45,071 bases of DNA from Gnetum montanum (Eukaryota; Streptophyta; Gnetopsida; Gnetales; Gnetaceae): assembly GCA_015680685.1 (NCBI GenBank), contig MNCI01023302.1, positions 1,100,286 through 1,145,356 on the forward strand, given 5' to 3'. The position numbers and the translations under genes are program-made. The notes under the pieces were generated by a model. That model did not search any database and was not told the origin of the DNA. It saw nothing but the letters and a program-made list of their open reading frames with translations. Below, piece after piece: positions 31,322-43,078 of the stretch. Each line of letters begins with the position of its first letter. Within the stretch, counting starts at the first letter, position 1.

Positions 31322-32141
31322 GGTCGTTCACACATGATTTGGTCGAATTCTATGGACCCTTTATTTTTCAGTACACTAACCTCTAAGAAGTGAACTTGCC
31401 TTAATAATCATTCATTGTCTTCCCAATTACACTTGTGATATGCAAAGGTATGTTTAAGTGTAATCGAGGTGTATGATTTTTATTATTTTTATGTTTTATG
31501 TTTTGGGTTCTTAAAATAAAGGATGAAAGGAGTGAAGTAATTTAATTGCTAATTTAATCTAACTTACTAACAAATGTCTAACTAATCCTAACATACGCAT
31601 TCGGTCCCACTTTCCGTACACATTTTGAACACATATAACATTGTTGGTTACCAAACATTAAGTGTTATTGGGATTACCAAGCATCATGGACATGCTCAAA
31701 GTGGTCATACTTATGTGCTTAATTAATTGATATTTAATCTAGCTTAATTGCTTCAAGCATTAAAGAGAATTGCATAAAACATTAAATACATAAAGAAAAT
31801 ATTTAATCTAGCCAAAGTGCTACAAGGTTTATCAGAAAGCTCATCTTTATTGCTGCACACATTGTTGTGCTTAGGCACAATTGTGCTTGAAGAAAGATTC
31901 GTACACTCAATAACTCCTGTTGTAGGCACTTGGGAAAATATTTTAACTTTGGGAAAGAAAAACTGCAAGAGCTCTACTACACTATGACAAAAAGACTCTC
32001 AAACCATGCACCTAAGTATAATATTTATAAGTCAGCACACATCCCACAATATCGGATATCCAACATTGCTTCTTGGCTCTTGATACTGGGTATCTGATAT
32101 CAGGGCTCTGATATTGAAGCCAGACAAAATACACTTCATTA
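31322..32141 (-). repeat. 3' LTR of the Athila/Tat-type element (outer end truncated)
   Basis: Co-linear with 40460-41274 over most of its length (shared GATATGCAAAGGTATG, AAATAAAGGATGAAAGGAG and others). The - strand start is TAATGAAG at 32141, decayed from TGATGAAG. The U3 has GGATATCC (32054-32061) and CTGATATCAG (32094-32103) upstream of a TATA-like TTATAAATATT. Similarity stops near 31322, about 55 bp short of the end seen in the 5' LTR. Confidence 0.82.
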
Positions 32142-34199
32142 TATCCCCATGACTAAATGAAAACTTGTCCTCGAGTGAACAAAAGGAGGAACAAGTTTCT
32201 TACAAAATATTGAGAAGGTATGAGATTATTAACTAACATGCAAACTAACTCAGATGAAATAGATAGATTCCAAGTGCCTAGGTGTACGGATTTACAATCT
32301 TTTACAAAATTGGGTGTTCATGACAATAGAATTGAACACCCTAGCCAAAACTAACATCCAACTCCTCTGGTAGCTGAAGATCGAGGGAGAAGATTCAATG
32401 ATCATGAAGGGGCCTTGTCGTATGGTGTTGCTGCTTATTCCTTGTTGAAGACAGTCTTGCTTCCAGTCCATACTTTCCATTGCAATCACAACAAAATCAC
32501 ATATTAGTGTGCAATGTGTAACTTATAGCTTTTAGGTACCTTGTCTTGTCGGTAGTTACACTTGGCTAGGTTGTGATTATGCTGGATTAATTCTTTTAAT
32601 AGTATTTGATTTTTGTGGCTATTAGAGTTTGTTGAAAGGGTTTAACTTCATGGATTGATGATGTTAGTGTTAGTCCTTAGTTAAACCTTTGTGGGAATTA
32701 GAGACATTTGAAAATATTAGCCGTTAGAAAAAACCTGAGTGACCCCCACGACATCGAGTCTACCTTTGGTAGCGGGAAGACTAAAAAGTGGGATGAAATG
32801 GATAAGTGGTTCATCATTAAATGCTTGAAGAGGGTTAAAGAATTCACAACAAAAGAGGATTTCATTGATAAACATTGTGAAGATGCGCATAATTGGATGT
32901 CATTGATGGGGCATGCAAAAGGATTTAATTGTGAGAATGCCTAAGGATAAAGAACTTAACTATTCCAACCAAAAGGTATGTAAGTAGGTCCTCTCCAAAG
33001 TAGGCACATGTCCTTTATTGCCCTTGCATATCCTCAAACCAAGGAGTCCATAGGCTCCATGGGTGATTAATGGTTATAGAAAGTTAAGTACGGAAATTTA
33101 GAAGAAACTACCAAAGAATTTCGACACATCAAACCAAGATATCGAATAAGGACATGAACACTAATAGTGAGGTGAGGCATAGAAAGCATAGATGGATGAG
33201 AGAGAGAAAGTGGAATGGAGTTCCTGATTAAGGTCACATGTAGTCCCTCATGAATTTTGTGGTTAAATGACTTGATAAAATCTATCCTTAGTCTAGACCA
33301 GAACCAACCACGTTCAATGACTTTGCATCGTCACTCTAAGATTGGTCCATTCCCTTAAGACATAAGAGTGCTCCCACAGATCAAACACTGTTCCTTATTT
33401 AATAAGAAAAGAGAAGTAGGAAGTGAGAAAGGGCCTTAGTTAGAGGGGACCTTTAGGCATGGGGAACATGTCTTTTTAGTCCCATAACCAGTGCTTGTAA
33501 CCTATTTATTTTGTCTAAGGAATGTGCTTTGAATTCCCATCATATGTTTTTTTTTTTGTTAAAAATGGAAATCACACCATGCAAACACTTATTCAATTTC
33601 CAGTTATTGGTTGACATGGAATGTTAAGAGATCCATGAAAAGCACACTTGCACCCAAGTAAGTAGAGGGTACAAAGGGTATTGAGTCCCCTTGAAGTCAC
33701 ACCCTGTTCAAGCCCTTGAATCCTTTCCAAGTCTAAAAACTACCAAGGTCACAAGTTTGTTAAAGGTTTGTTAAGGAAAGGGACCTCATACTTCCAGAAC
33801 CAAAAACACCATAGAGTTTGTGAATAGGTGGATGACGTGGACTCATTGTCTATTTCATGAAATAGAAACCATGTCTTAGTTGTTAAGAACAAAATTAAAA
33901 GCTAGAATCCATACACTAATAATCAAATAACTGGATAGTAGATGCCCACATCAAGCAAATTGCACTATACCTTGTTGGAAATAAGGCACATTATTATTAT
34001 AACACAATAAGAAAATCATACCAAAATAAAGAAAAATATATAAGAAATTGTAAAATAGTCAAGAAAATAAAACATATTAACAATGTTGTAAAACAAAACA
34101 AAATTGTGTAAAAAAGTAAAAAGTAGAAAAGCAAAAAAAGTGTAAAAACAACAAAGTGTAAAACAAAAAATAGAAAATCTGAAGAGCCATTTATATGAT
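32142..34199. other. Non-coding 3' region and polypurine stretch of the Athila/Tat-type element
   Basis: About 2 kb between integrase and the 3' LTR with no domain I recognise. Next to the LTR the - strand reads GTCATGGGGATA, a plausible decayed polypurine tract. A 78-codon + strand ORF (32708-32944) has no recognisable similarity and may be chance. Confidence 0.5.
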
Positions 34200-35350
34200 T
34201 AGTGTAGATGGCCATCTCCCCCATGACTAAGTTGGAAGAAGAAGATCCAAAAAATTGAACGTGGTTGTTCATTTGAGGAGGTGTTGTGACCACTAGCTTC
34301 CTTATACTCATGAAAAGGTTTAATTTGTTGCATGTTGACCAATTGTTTTTTGTCTAGGCTCTTAGGGTTGTAGATCAACATGAACCTAGAAGGAAAGGTT
34401 TCAAAAATAATATAAAGGCCTTTCCATAGTGTTTGGAACTTGGTTCGTTGTGGCACATGTGTGGGGTTCCACTACACGCCTTATATTTTGATTGAAATTT
34501 GACTTTTTTAATTCTAAGGTCATGGCATTTTTTTGTTAAATGCCTTGTGCAACTCGTTAGATGATAGGGCTACCAATCGATTTTCATCTAGTAGGTTGAG
34601 ATTCATTAATCTTTCTTTTTGTGCTAGACTTAAGTCAAGGTCAAGGTCATAGGCTATTGAAAGTGTATGGAGCTCAAATTGAATAGGAAGAGTTGGCAAT
34701 TTTCCATACCCCAGCTCATAGGGAGAGTAGCCTATAGGAAGCTTCTAGGTGGAGCAATAGGCCCAGAGGGCATTGTTGAGTTTTGTGCTCTAGTCTCTTT
34801 TGTATTTGCTAACTGTTCTCATTAAGATCTTAGTGATTTCCTTATTTGTAACCTCAGCTTGACTGTTGGCTTGGGGATGATAAGGTATTGTTAATTTATG
34901 CTCAACCCCCAAGTACTGCATGAGTTTTCGAAAGATAGTGCTTGTAAAGTGGGTTCCATTATTAGAAATTAATGCACGTGACACACCATACTTGTTTACA
35001 ACATTTTGTTGTACAACCTAAGCAGTAGTAGAAAATGTACAATTGGTGATGATTGCTGCTTTTGCTCATTTCATACAATAGTCAATAGTAACTATGTGTA
35101 CGCCTTTCCATTTGACATGGATATGATGGGACCCATGAAGTCAATGCCCCAAATGTCGAAGGATTCTAGTGGTTGGATCCACTGCTAAGGATCCTCCATA
35201 CGAGCAGTCATTCCACCATCGCATTGACAATGTTCACAAAACCTAACAAATTGGTAACCATCCTTGAAAAGTGTTGGCTAGTAATATCCTACCATTAGGA
35301 TCTTAATTATTATGTGTCTCCTTGCATAGTGGCCCCCACAAGGACCCTCA
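34200..35350 (-). pseudogene. Integrase (HHCC zinc finger and catalytic core)
   Basis: The HHCC region reads GHYARRHI...RFCEHCQCDG (about 35210-35340), the first core Asp lies in FDIWGIDFMGP (about 35130), and the 34790-34984 ORF gives ALISNNGTHFTSTIFRKLM and IPYHPQANSQAEVTNKEI. The second catalytic Asp of the family's ISDNG is Asn (ISNNG), a G-to-A change that alone would inactivate it. The C-terminal tail lies at 34199-34456. Confidence 0.82.
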
Positions 35351-35358
35351 TAAGCATA

Positions 35359-36200
35359 TTAGAGAACATGTAGTTGACCAGCATGAGGGACACACCAACA
35401 AACTAGGCCATCAATGCACACCTTGTAGAGGTACTTGTCGATCTCCATGAAGCATTTCACTTGGTGAAGAAACTGTTGTTTCTTCCTGTGGTGTCGTTGT
35501 TGTGGCATCTCTTGAGTGAGAAGATAGGTGAGAATGCCATTGTACCATTTAGGTTCAGTGGGAAATTGTTCAATTATAGCCTCGGCAAAGAGGAGTTCAT
35601 CAGGAAACTGATCAAATAGTGGACTTTCCTTCTCTTTGTTGTTCCATCTCAACCAAGATAAGTGGTTAGTGACCACATTCTCAGTTCCCTTTTGATCTAC
35701 CATCATAAGATCAAATTCTTGTAAGATCACCAGCCACCGTATGACATAGGGGCTCATCATTGGCTTATTCATCAGGAAATGAATTGCACTATGGTCCATG
35801 TGCACCAACACTCTGTATCCAAGCACATAGTGCCCAAATGTTTCTAGAGCAGACACCACCTCCATTAGTTCTTTTTCTATGGTGGTGTAGTTTAGCTATC
35901 CACCCACAATGCTTTGGCTTGCATAGTGGATGTAATAAGGACATTTCTAATTGTCCAACTACATAAGCATGACCCCAAGGCATAATTTGATGCATTCATC
36001 ATGACGTGAAATGATCTAGACCAATCTGGTGCTCATAGAATTGGAGTTTCTATGAGTTTCTCCTTCAGTTGTTGGAATGCATTTTCACATTCCTTGGTCT
36101 AAACAAATGGAGCATCTTTCTTTGTTAGCTCGACTAATGATTTTGTGATCTTAGAGAAATTCTTTATGAATCTTTGATAATAACTAGTGTGTCCAAAGAA
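35359..36200 (-). pseudogene. RNase H region
   Basis: The ORF 35359-35865 gives GYRVLVHMDHSAIHFLMNK then VIRWLVILQEFDL, typical of the gypsy RNase H C-terminal half (V-x-T-D-H-x-A-L-x-x-L, R-W-x-L-x-L-Q-E-F-D). The first catalytic half is only partly readable in other frames. It would degrade the RNA template strand. Confidence 0.78.
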
Positions 36201-36381
36201 TGATTGAACATCTTTTATAGTTTTTGGTTGATAGGTAATTCCTTGGATGACCCTAATTTTTAAGGGTCTACCTCAATCCCTAACTAAGAAATTTTGTGCC
36301 CTAGTACAATGTCCTCCTGGACCATCAATGACTCTTTTGCCAATTGAGCTGAAGGTTCGTCTTCACACATCTTTTAAGCAC

Positions 36382-36990
36382 TTACTTAAGGTGGTCCAAG
36401 GCTTTCTCAGATGTAGCCCCATAGGTGGAGAAGTCATCCATGAAGACTTCTACCTTGCTATTGACTTGTTGCTGAAAAATGCTCAAGACTAAGCATTGGA
36501 ATGTTGTAGGAGCATTGCATAAGCCAAAAGACATCTTTCGATATGCAAAAGAACCCCAGTGACTTGTGAATGTGGTTTTGGTTTGGTCTTCTGATGTGAT
36601 TTGGATTTGGTTATAGCTACTATAACCATCCAGGAAGCTATAATAGAAATGCCCAAAAATAGTGTCTAATACTTGATCCACAAATGACAATCGAAAGTGA
36701 TCTTTGAATGTTGCCATATTCAACAGCCAGAAATCAATGGAGACCCACCACTTGCCACCTTTCTTTGGACAATCATGAATGGGCTAACCCACTCACTATC
36801 TACAATGGGATAGATGAACCCGACATTGAGGAGTTGTTCGATTTTCTCTTTGATGATCTACTTCAATTTGGAGTTCAACCACTATTGCAGCTACATCTTT
36901 GGCTTCATGGCCAAATTAGTGTAGATATGATGCTGGAATATCCTAGGATCAATCCCTGTGAGTTCAGGATATGATCAAGCAAAGGTTGTT
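36382..36990 (-). pseudogene. Reverse transcriptase
   Basis: Reads WVSPIHDCPKKGGKW (about 36780), then FLDGYSSYNQIQI, FGLCNAPTTFQCLVLSIF and VEVFMDDFSTYG, with the catalytic MDD at 36433-36441. These are motifs of Ty3/gypsy RT. The clean ORF covers 36382-36723; upstream parts are broken by stops. Confidence 0.85.
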
Positions 36991-37412
36991 GACCATTTGT
37001 TGACCACCTTTAACAACATCTATTTCTATATAAGAGCAAGATTGACATTGATGATTACCAACTTGCCATTTTTAAAAAATGCATACTCCATATCAATAGG
37101 TAAAATTTTCAACTCTATGGGCTTTTGTTTAAAATTTTCAAAGATTTCCAACTCTCCCTAATAGGTATCATCATTTGGATCATCAAAGAGTTGGTGATGA
37201 ACTTACTCTAGTTCATCCATGCCTTCCACGTAGGCATATGTTAGGCTCTCAGTAGGTTCCATGCAAAGTGTTGAGCTGCTCTTAGGGTTAGCTGTTAGCC
37301 ACTGGATGTCCTCTTGCTTTGTGGCTACTACGTATAGGCACCTTTGAATTTAAGATATATCAACACACTAACTACATGCTTTGATAGATACATTGTTAAT
37401 GACTCATAGTTT

Positions 37413-37810
37413 CTACACACAGTTGCACCCTAGATCACTATACACAATGCATGGAACTTTCTTCCTCTTAATTTTTCTGAATGCATTTTCTTTAGAGATT
37501 TCGAGGGAAAGATCTTGGATCCCTAATCGTGCATCAACAGTGCTTAGCCAAGCCCTTTCCATGATGATTGGGAAGTCCTCCTTACAATTGTCCACTTGGA
37601 TCACCTAGAAATTAGTAGGGTAGGACCACCCACAAACGGTGGCCATAATGTCCTCCACCAGTCTTAAGGGAACAGTGATGGACTGATAAGCCAACTTGAG
37701 ATGGATGTTGCTCTTCATGAGTGGAGGTAGGTTCCAGGCTTTATACATCTCATGGAAAATCATATTAACACTAGAGCCTAAATCTAGAAGAACATTGAAA
37801 GGCTCATTTC
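37413..37810 (-). pseudogene. Aspartic protease region
   Basis: The - strand reads FNVLLDLGSSVNMIFHEMYK (active site D-L-G-S with its Asp present, about 37750-37800), followed by LKLAYQSITVPLRLVEDIMA and, after a frame break, EDFPIIMERAWLSTVDARLG. These are the active-site, flap and C-terminal signatures of gypsy proteases. The protease would cut the Gag-Pol polyprotein. Confidence 0.72.
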
Positions 37811-38903
37811 TAGTGATTTAAAGGTAAATAAGGGGACTTCCAAGATCAGATAGTTTCTTGGGAAGGTGGCCTTTATCCAATTGGTTACTGCATAAGTTAA
37901 CATGATAATATGCACTTTGTTAGGTGTTTGGTTTGAAGGGGACTTAAATAGATTAGATTCAGAGGGAGATGGAGAAGCAGGGATGTTAGTTGTAGGTGTA
38001 TGTGAGGGTTTAGTTGGGTTGTTGGTTTGGAAGAAAGGTCTTTTTCTTGATCTAGTTTCTGAACTACTCAGCTGATGAGTAGGCTGTAAATTAATAGCCC
38101 TTGTTGTGTTGTGTTGTTGTGGCTAAGATAGAATTTCTCCTTGAATTGATGGAGTAAGTGCTAACTAGGTTGAGGGTGGAGGGACATATGGAGAAGGATG
38201 AGGAGGGTAATATGGATGTGGGGACTTCCTTCTAGTAGATCGAGAATGAGTTTTATGATACTCTGGAGGGTAGTACTGATGCTAAAAAGAAGAGTGACTA
38301 GAAGAATCACATTGGTTATTGAACATAGTACCCATATGGATATGGCTGCCTGTAAGGCTACTGCTACCTTGGTGGTGGCATCCCCCATGACTGTGGGTGT
38401 TTCCACTATTGGTACTACTCATATGGTTGTGATGGAGCTCCACTTGGATAGTAGGTTTGTTATTAGTGGAATCACTTAGGATTACCTTAAGAATAAGGTA
38501 ATTATTTAGGTGCCTGCCTCCTTGCCAATCTAGGATTCAATGTGTACATCCCATACGCCTACAAGTGTGACATGATAAGGCAATATCCTTTAGGATGTTT
38601 GTATTGGTAGATGACACATCCACCATCATCATTTGATTCTATCTTCATAACTTCTTCTACTATAGTAGCTTTGCCCTTATCCCTTTGGCAAACACATTTA
38701 GCTTCTTTTTATCTTCTATGATCACAATCACTAATTTTCTCTCTTGATTATTTTGTAATTTTTAGAGCAATTTAGAATTTTTCTTCTAAAGAGTCCCATA
38801 ATTTATTCGCCTTGGATGATATATCAAAAATAGATTTTTGGATTGGCAAGGTTGTTCACTACACCACCTCATCAAGTGGTGACTCCTCCTTATTATTACA
38901 AAA

Positions 38904-40000
38904 TTAGACCCCCCTTTTTCTAATGGAAGGATCCACGTTATATTTCTCAGCACTTTCCCATTTTCTTAGCTCTCCTTCTTTTTTTTCTACTTGCTCTATT
39001 AGCCTTTGGATTTGATGGACTCTAAGTTCTGATAGTCTTCCTTGGGCATAGATCCCAAGAGTTATCGTTTTTGATCTAAGTCCATCTCTGATGTGGTGAA
39101 GTTGTTCCCGCTGAGAATAACCATGGTTAGGGCATTGGTGTATGAGAGAATAGTATCTATCCATGGCGACATCCAAGGGTTTATGTGTTCCTTGTTTCCA
39201 TCCTTGGATCTTGCTTCTCAGATTAGACACTTAGCAGTACATTTAATATTTGTCATTGAACAATTTGAGCATTGTACTTCACCATTTGATGGATTCCAGT
39301 TCTAGGGACTGGTACCAACTTTTTTCTTCCTTAATGAGTGTTCTGGGAAATAACTTTAATTTCTGCCAATCATTTTTAATATTTTGTAAGCCACAAGCAT
39401 CATGAAAGGCTTGAAGATGTGTTTGGGGATTAGAGTTACCTGATCTAACTATCTTTCACATGCCTGGTTGGAATTTTTACTACCTTTGCAATGTTCAACA
39501 TGCTTCAAGTGGCAAGCAAAGGCTCATCATCATCATTATTTTGACGATGCCTATGATGTCTTCTACTACCCCTTCGTTCATGGCATTCTTTGTGATTATG
39601 ATTATTCTGCTATTCACCTTCATCATGGTTGTTCTTTCTGCAGTGTCTTTCAGAACCAAAAGAGGAAGAAGAAGATGTAGACAAAAAGGATGAAGAGGGA
39701 GGAGGGCTACCACCACCATGGTATTTTCCACCTCCATTGTGCTTGTCATGATCACATTCATCAACTTTATTATTATCTTGATACTTGCTAGAGCCCTTGG
39801 TTTGACTCCCACTTTTGCTGGAACCTAGATTGTTGATAGTGGATTGCAGATTCAGGTTTAAGCCCCCATCACTAATATCAAGGGGTGGAGAATCTTCATG
39901 TTGAGGATCCTCAACGGGAGGATCCTCATTATCATTTTTCTTTAGTAGGAATAAGGGGTTGGTGAACCATTTTCCCTTAAAAGCTTCATGGTGCTCCTCC
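38904..40000 (-). pseudogene. gag of the Athila/Tat-type element
   Basis: The - strand frame gives LKLFPRTL then SWYQSL near 39330-39400, then RSKIQGWKQGTHKPLDVAMD and YYSLIHQCPNHGYS (38904-39230), the capsid fold region of plant gag (Retrotrans_gag type), ending with a charged helix EQVEKKEGELRKWESAEK. Low-complexity Ser- and His/Asn-rich reading lies at 39495-39812. Several stops and frameshifts. Confidence 0.65.
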
Positions 40001-40440
40001 TGGTGTTGATCTCTCCTGTGTTGTGTTTTAGTGGGTAGTAGTTCTAGTAGTTATGATCATGCACAACGTACTCTTCTTGAAGATCTTAGATGTTCAACCT
40101 CCTAAGAGTTTGGAGTAGCATCTTGGGCACAAATTGATTGGGAGACATTACAATGTTGCCAACTATATCTCACCACCACAGTTGTTCATCCTGATGTAGG
40201 ATGAAGGTGATGTCAAGCACATACTCATTTGGATGAGTATATACCACACTACATTCTTAAGGCACTAGTGGTTTAGTATCATCACACCTATGAGAAGAAG
40301 AAATTTTGCAATTAAAATAAGATATCATTGTGCTTAAATTATTATATTTATTTTGAGAATGATTTTGACCTTAGGGTTTGTCCAACAATGTTAATGATTT
40401 TGACTATACCTACATAGCACACGTTTCAAACAAGAAAGAG

Positions 40441-40459
40441 TCCTCGACAGCAATGTCAA
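40441..40459 (-). other. Primer-binding site (tRNA-Asp type), decayed
   Basis: Directly inside the 5' LTR the - strand reads TTGACATTGCTGTCGAGGA. Against the Athila/Tat tRNA-Asp site TGGCGCCGTTGCCGGGGA it matches 11 of 18 positions. All seven differences are transitions, six of them C-to-T or G-to-A. Confidence 0.55.
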
Positions 40460-41274
40460 TGATGGGCAGTGAATACCACTATGCTTAACCATATGAATCA
40501 CTAAGCGTTCATGCTCGATCTAGTTGAATTCCGTGGACCCTTTATCTTCTGATACACTAGCCTCTAGGAAGTGAACTTGTCCTAACACTCTTTTGTTATC
40601 TTCCTAATTACACTTGTGATATGCAAAGGTATGGTTAAGTGTAAACAAGGTGTATGATTTTTATGTTTTATGTTTTGGATGCTTAAAATAAAGGATGAAA
40701 GGAGTGAAGTAATTTAATTGCTAATTTAATCTCACTTACTAACCAATGTCTAACTAATCCTAACATAAGAATCCAATCCCACTTTCCGTACACATCTTGA
40801 ACACATATAATGCTGTTGGTTGCCAAACGTTAAGCATTATTAGGATTACCAAGCATCATGTGCATGCTTGAAATGGTTGTACTTATGTGCTTAATTAATT
40901 TCTATTAATCTAGCTTAATTTAGCTTAATTACTTAAAACATTAAATGCATAAAGAAAATATTTAATTTAGCCAAAGTGTACAAGGTTTATTAGAAAGCTC
41001 ATCTTTGTTGTTGCACACACTACCGTGCTCAGGTACAACAGTGCTCGAATAAAGATCCATACACTCAATGACTCCTACTGCAAGCACTTGGGAAAATATT
41101 TTAACTCTGAGGAAGAAAAACTACAAGACTCTCAAACCATGCACCCAAGTATTATATTTATAGGCCGACATACATCCTATGATATCTGATATCCAACATT
41201 GCTTCTTGGCCCGTGATATTGGGTATCTAATATCAAGGATTTGATATTGGAGCTAGACAAAATATACTTCATCA
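40460..41274 (-). repeat. 5' LTR of the Athila/Tat-type element
   Basis: 815 bp, - strand TGATGAAG...CTGCCCATCA, with terminal inverted repeat TGATG. It pairs with 31322-32141. The U3 contains two GATATC copies (41181-41186, 41188-41193) and more diverged ones. Differences between the LTRs include many transitions and indels totalling tens of bases, so the insertion is old. Confidence 0.85.
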
Positions 41275-41384
41275 AGATACAAAAAGATATATTTTCTTTT
41301 AAAGGTTTTAACAAAAGAATCCTTCTAGGCCTCTAGGTTTAGGTATTCTTGAAGTGTAAATTATAATAGAAGAAATCAAAGGAA

Positions 41385-42462
41385 CACCTTTAGTATTGTA
41401 GATGTTAATGCTCTAGGTTTTGATGGGTTTCCTATTGAATTCTTAAAGAAGTATTGGGACATTGTTGGAGATTATCTCTTTTATGTTTTCCATGAAGCCA
41501 TTAAAAAAGTTTCTCTTCTAAAAAATATTAGTAGAAGTGTGATTTGTCTTCTTCCTAAGAATGGAGATCTTCAACATATTGGTAATTTGAGGCCTATTAC
41601 TCTTCTTAACAATACTTGTACAATTTTAGCTAAATGCATGGCTTGCTGAATTCATAAGGTTACGATATCATCAGACTTGAGCGAACTAGTTTTGTTAAAG
41701 GTAAGCATATCTTAAATAATGTTATTATAGCTTAGGAGGAAATGTAGTGGGCTTTTGATACTAACCAATACATTACTTTTATTAAGTTAGATTATGCCAA
41801 AGCTTATGGTAGGCTTGAATGGAATTTTATTATTTCTTTTTTCTATGGGATTTGGTGATTATTTCATGCATCTTGTTCATACCCTGCTTATTTATGCTAA
41901 TGCTCAAGTTGCTACTGAATTTGAATTAAGTTCTTGTTTCCTCTTCAATGTTTGGTTTGTCAAGGTTGTGCTCTAGCTTCCTATCTCTTTATTATTGTTG
42001 TTGACTTTCTTTCATGTAATCTGCATTACAATCTACAACAGAATTTCATTAAGGAAATTTCAATTGATGATCAAAGTACATAATTACTTAACATGCAATT
42101 TGCAGATGATTCATTTTTTATGATAAAAAATTCTCTACAATATATTAATACTCTTTTAGCTAGAGCGAAGGATCATTGCATGTTATCTAGCTTTTAGATC
42201 AATTGTTACAAGTTTGCTATTTATTGTAATGGCAATATTGATCAGTGGATTACTCTCAAGCCTTGGAAAATCTTGAAAAAATTATTATCTTTAAAAGTTT
42301 AGGAATACCATTTTCTTTTGAGCCCAATCTTACTATTTTGTGGAATTATGTAGTTGATAAAGTTGAAAAGAAGCTTAAAAATAGAAATTGTAGCTCACAC
42401 TCCATATTGCGATCTCTTGTGCTTGCATCTACCTTGCACTTTATCGAAGTATACAAAGAATG
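41385..42462 (+). pseudogene. Fragment of a different LINE: reverse transcriptase
   Basis: The + strand reading with frameshifts gives LGFDGFPIEFLKKYWDIVGD, LPKNGDLQHIGNLRPITLLN, SFVKGKHILNN, IKLDYAKAYGRLEW, SVRQGCALAPYLFIIVVDF and MQFADDSFFMI (F-A-D-D catalytic site intact). This is L1-type LINE RT but AT-rich and different in sequence from the intron 3 LINE family. The endonuclease half is missing, cut close to the 5' LTR of the gypsy element. No poly(A) tail is identified at about 42465. Confidence 0.82.
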
Positions 42463-42717
42463 ACCAATTTACCCTCGGGTAATAAGTTGTTAGTAGACTA
42501 CAACTTGTAGTCGCTCATAATTGCCAATTGTAGCCTCTTGCACCTTGTAGTGGTCTAGTAGTTCCTTGCTTAACCCACAAAAATATTAAAAATGACTCCA
42601 AAAATAAAATCAAACTTGAATAGATAACTCCTATGACTCCTAAAGATACCAAGGGTACAAAGTACATAAAAGAGGTGGGTTGATGTCCTTTCATCTCCCT
42701 CACTTAGACACTTGGAC
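42463..42717. other. Junction region, possibly remnant of a chromovirus 3' LTR
   Basis: Just downstream (- strand) of the chromovirus stop is a purine-rich AGTGAGGGAGATGAAAGGA (near 42690-42715), a candidate polypurine tract; what follows could be U3. A perfect inverted repeat GACTACAA-C-TTGTAGTC lies at 42496-42512. No second LTR copy is in the window to confirm. Confidence 0.35.
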
Positions 42718-43078
42718 TTAAGTGGGTTTCATATTTGGGATTACATCAAGCCTCCACATATCCAAATATCTTTCATAAATCCATCTTACATTCTCATGCT
42801 CCTTATCACTCCAATGGGTTAGGTACTCTTGTCTCTTTCCTCCTATCCCAATAGCCTCTCTTGCTTGTAGAATGATTGACTTTCTAAACATGCTTGAAGT
42901 AGCACCTTCAATTGCATTCTTGACAATTTTCTTTCTCTCCTCCAAGTCTAATGCATGTACTTTCCCATAGTATGGAGTCAAAGCTAAAACATTAAAGCAA
43001 GAAAAAGGAAAATCATTAAGAAGCTCTAGGTCAAAGGCATTGTTATTTATCTTGGCCTTGATCTACAATGAACCAATC
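42718..43078 (-). pseudogene. Chromovirus integrase C-terminus with chromodomain-like tail
   Basis: The - strand frame continues the integrase past the solo LTR: IKAKINNNAFDLELLNDFPF then FNVLALTPYYGK (family pattern INDNAYxxDLP...FNVADLxPYxG). The ORF 42718-42981 follows, ending EYLTHWSDKEHENVRWIYER then YLDMW. The spacing Y-L-x-H-W...W-x-x-E-x-x-L matches a divergent chromodomain, which in chromoviruses guides integration to heterochromatin marks. The call rests on a few aromatic positions only. Confidence 0.6.

Larger units (their letters stand above)
31322..41274 (-). mobile_element. Ty3/gypsy retrotransposon, Athila/Tat type, degenerate
   Basis: On the - strand: 5' LTR 40460-41274, primer-binding site next to it, gag (about 38.9-40.0 kb), protease (about 37.4-37.8), RT (36.38-36.99), RNase H (35.36-36.2), integrase (34.2-35.35), a long non-coding 3' region (32.16-34.0), polypurine stretch and 3' LTR (to 32141). 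PR-RT-RH-IN order defines Ty3/gypsy. FMDDFSTYG, YHPQANSQAEVTNKEI and the tRNA-Asp-like PBS point to the Athila/Tat branch, and no chromodomain is seen. Every domain is broken by stops or frameshifts. Confidence 0.85.

Noticed and set aside
31138-31386. 82-codon + strand ORF as a gene
   Set aside because: GT-rich low-complexity reading that runs into an LTR; no similarity recognised.
32708-32944. 78-codon + strand ORF as a gene
   Set aside because: No recognisable family, no context, and it lies antisense in the non-coding 3' part of a decayed retrotransposon.
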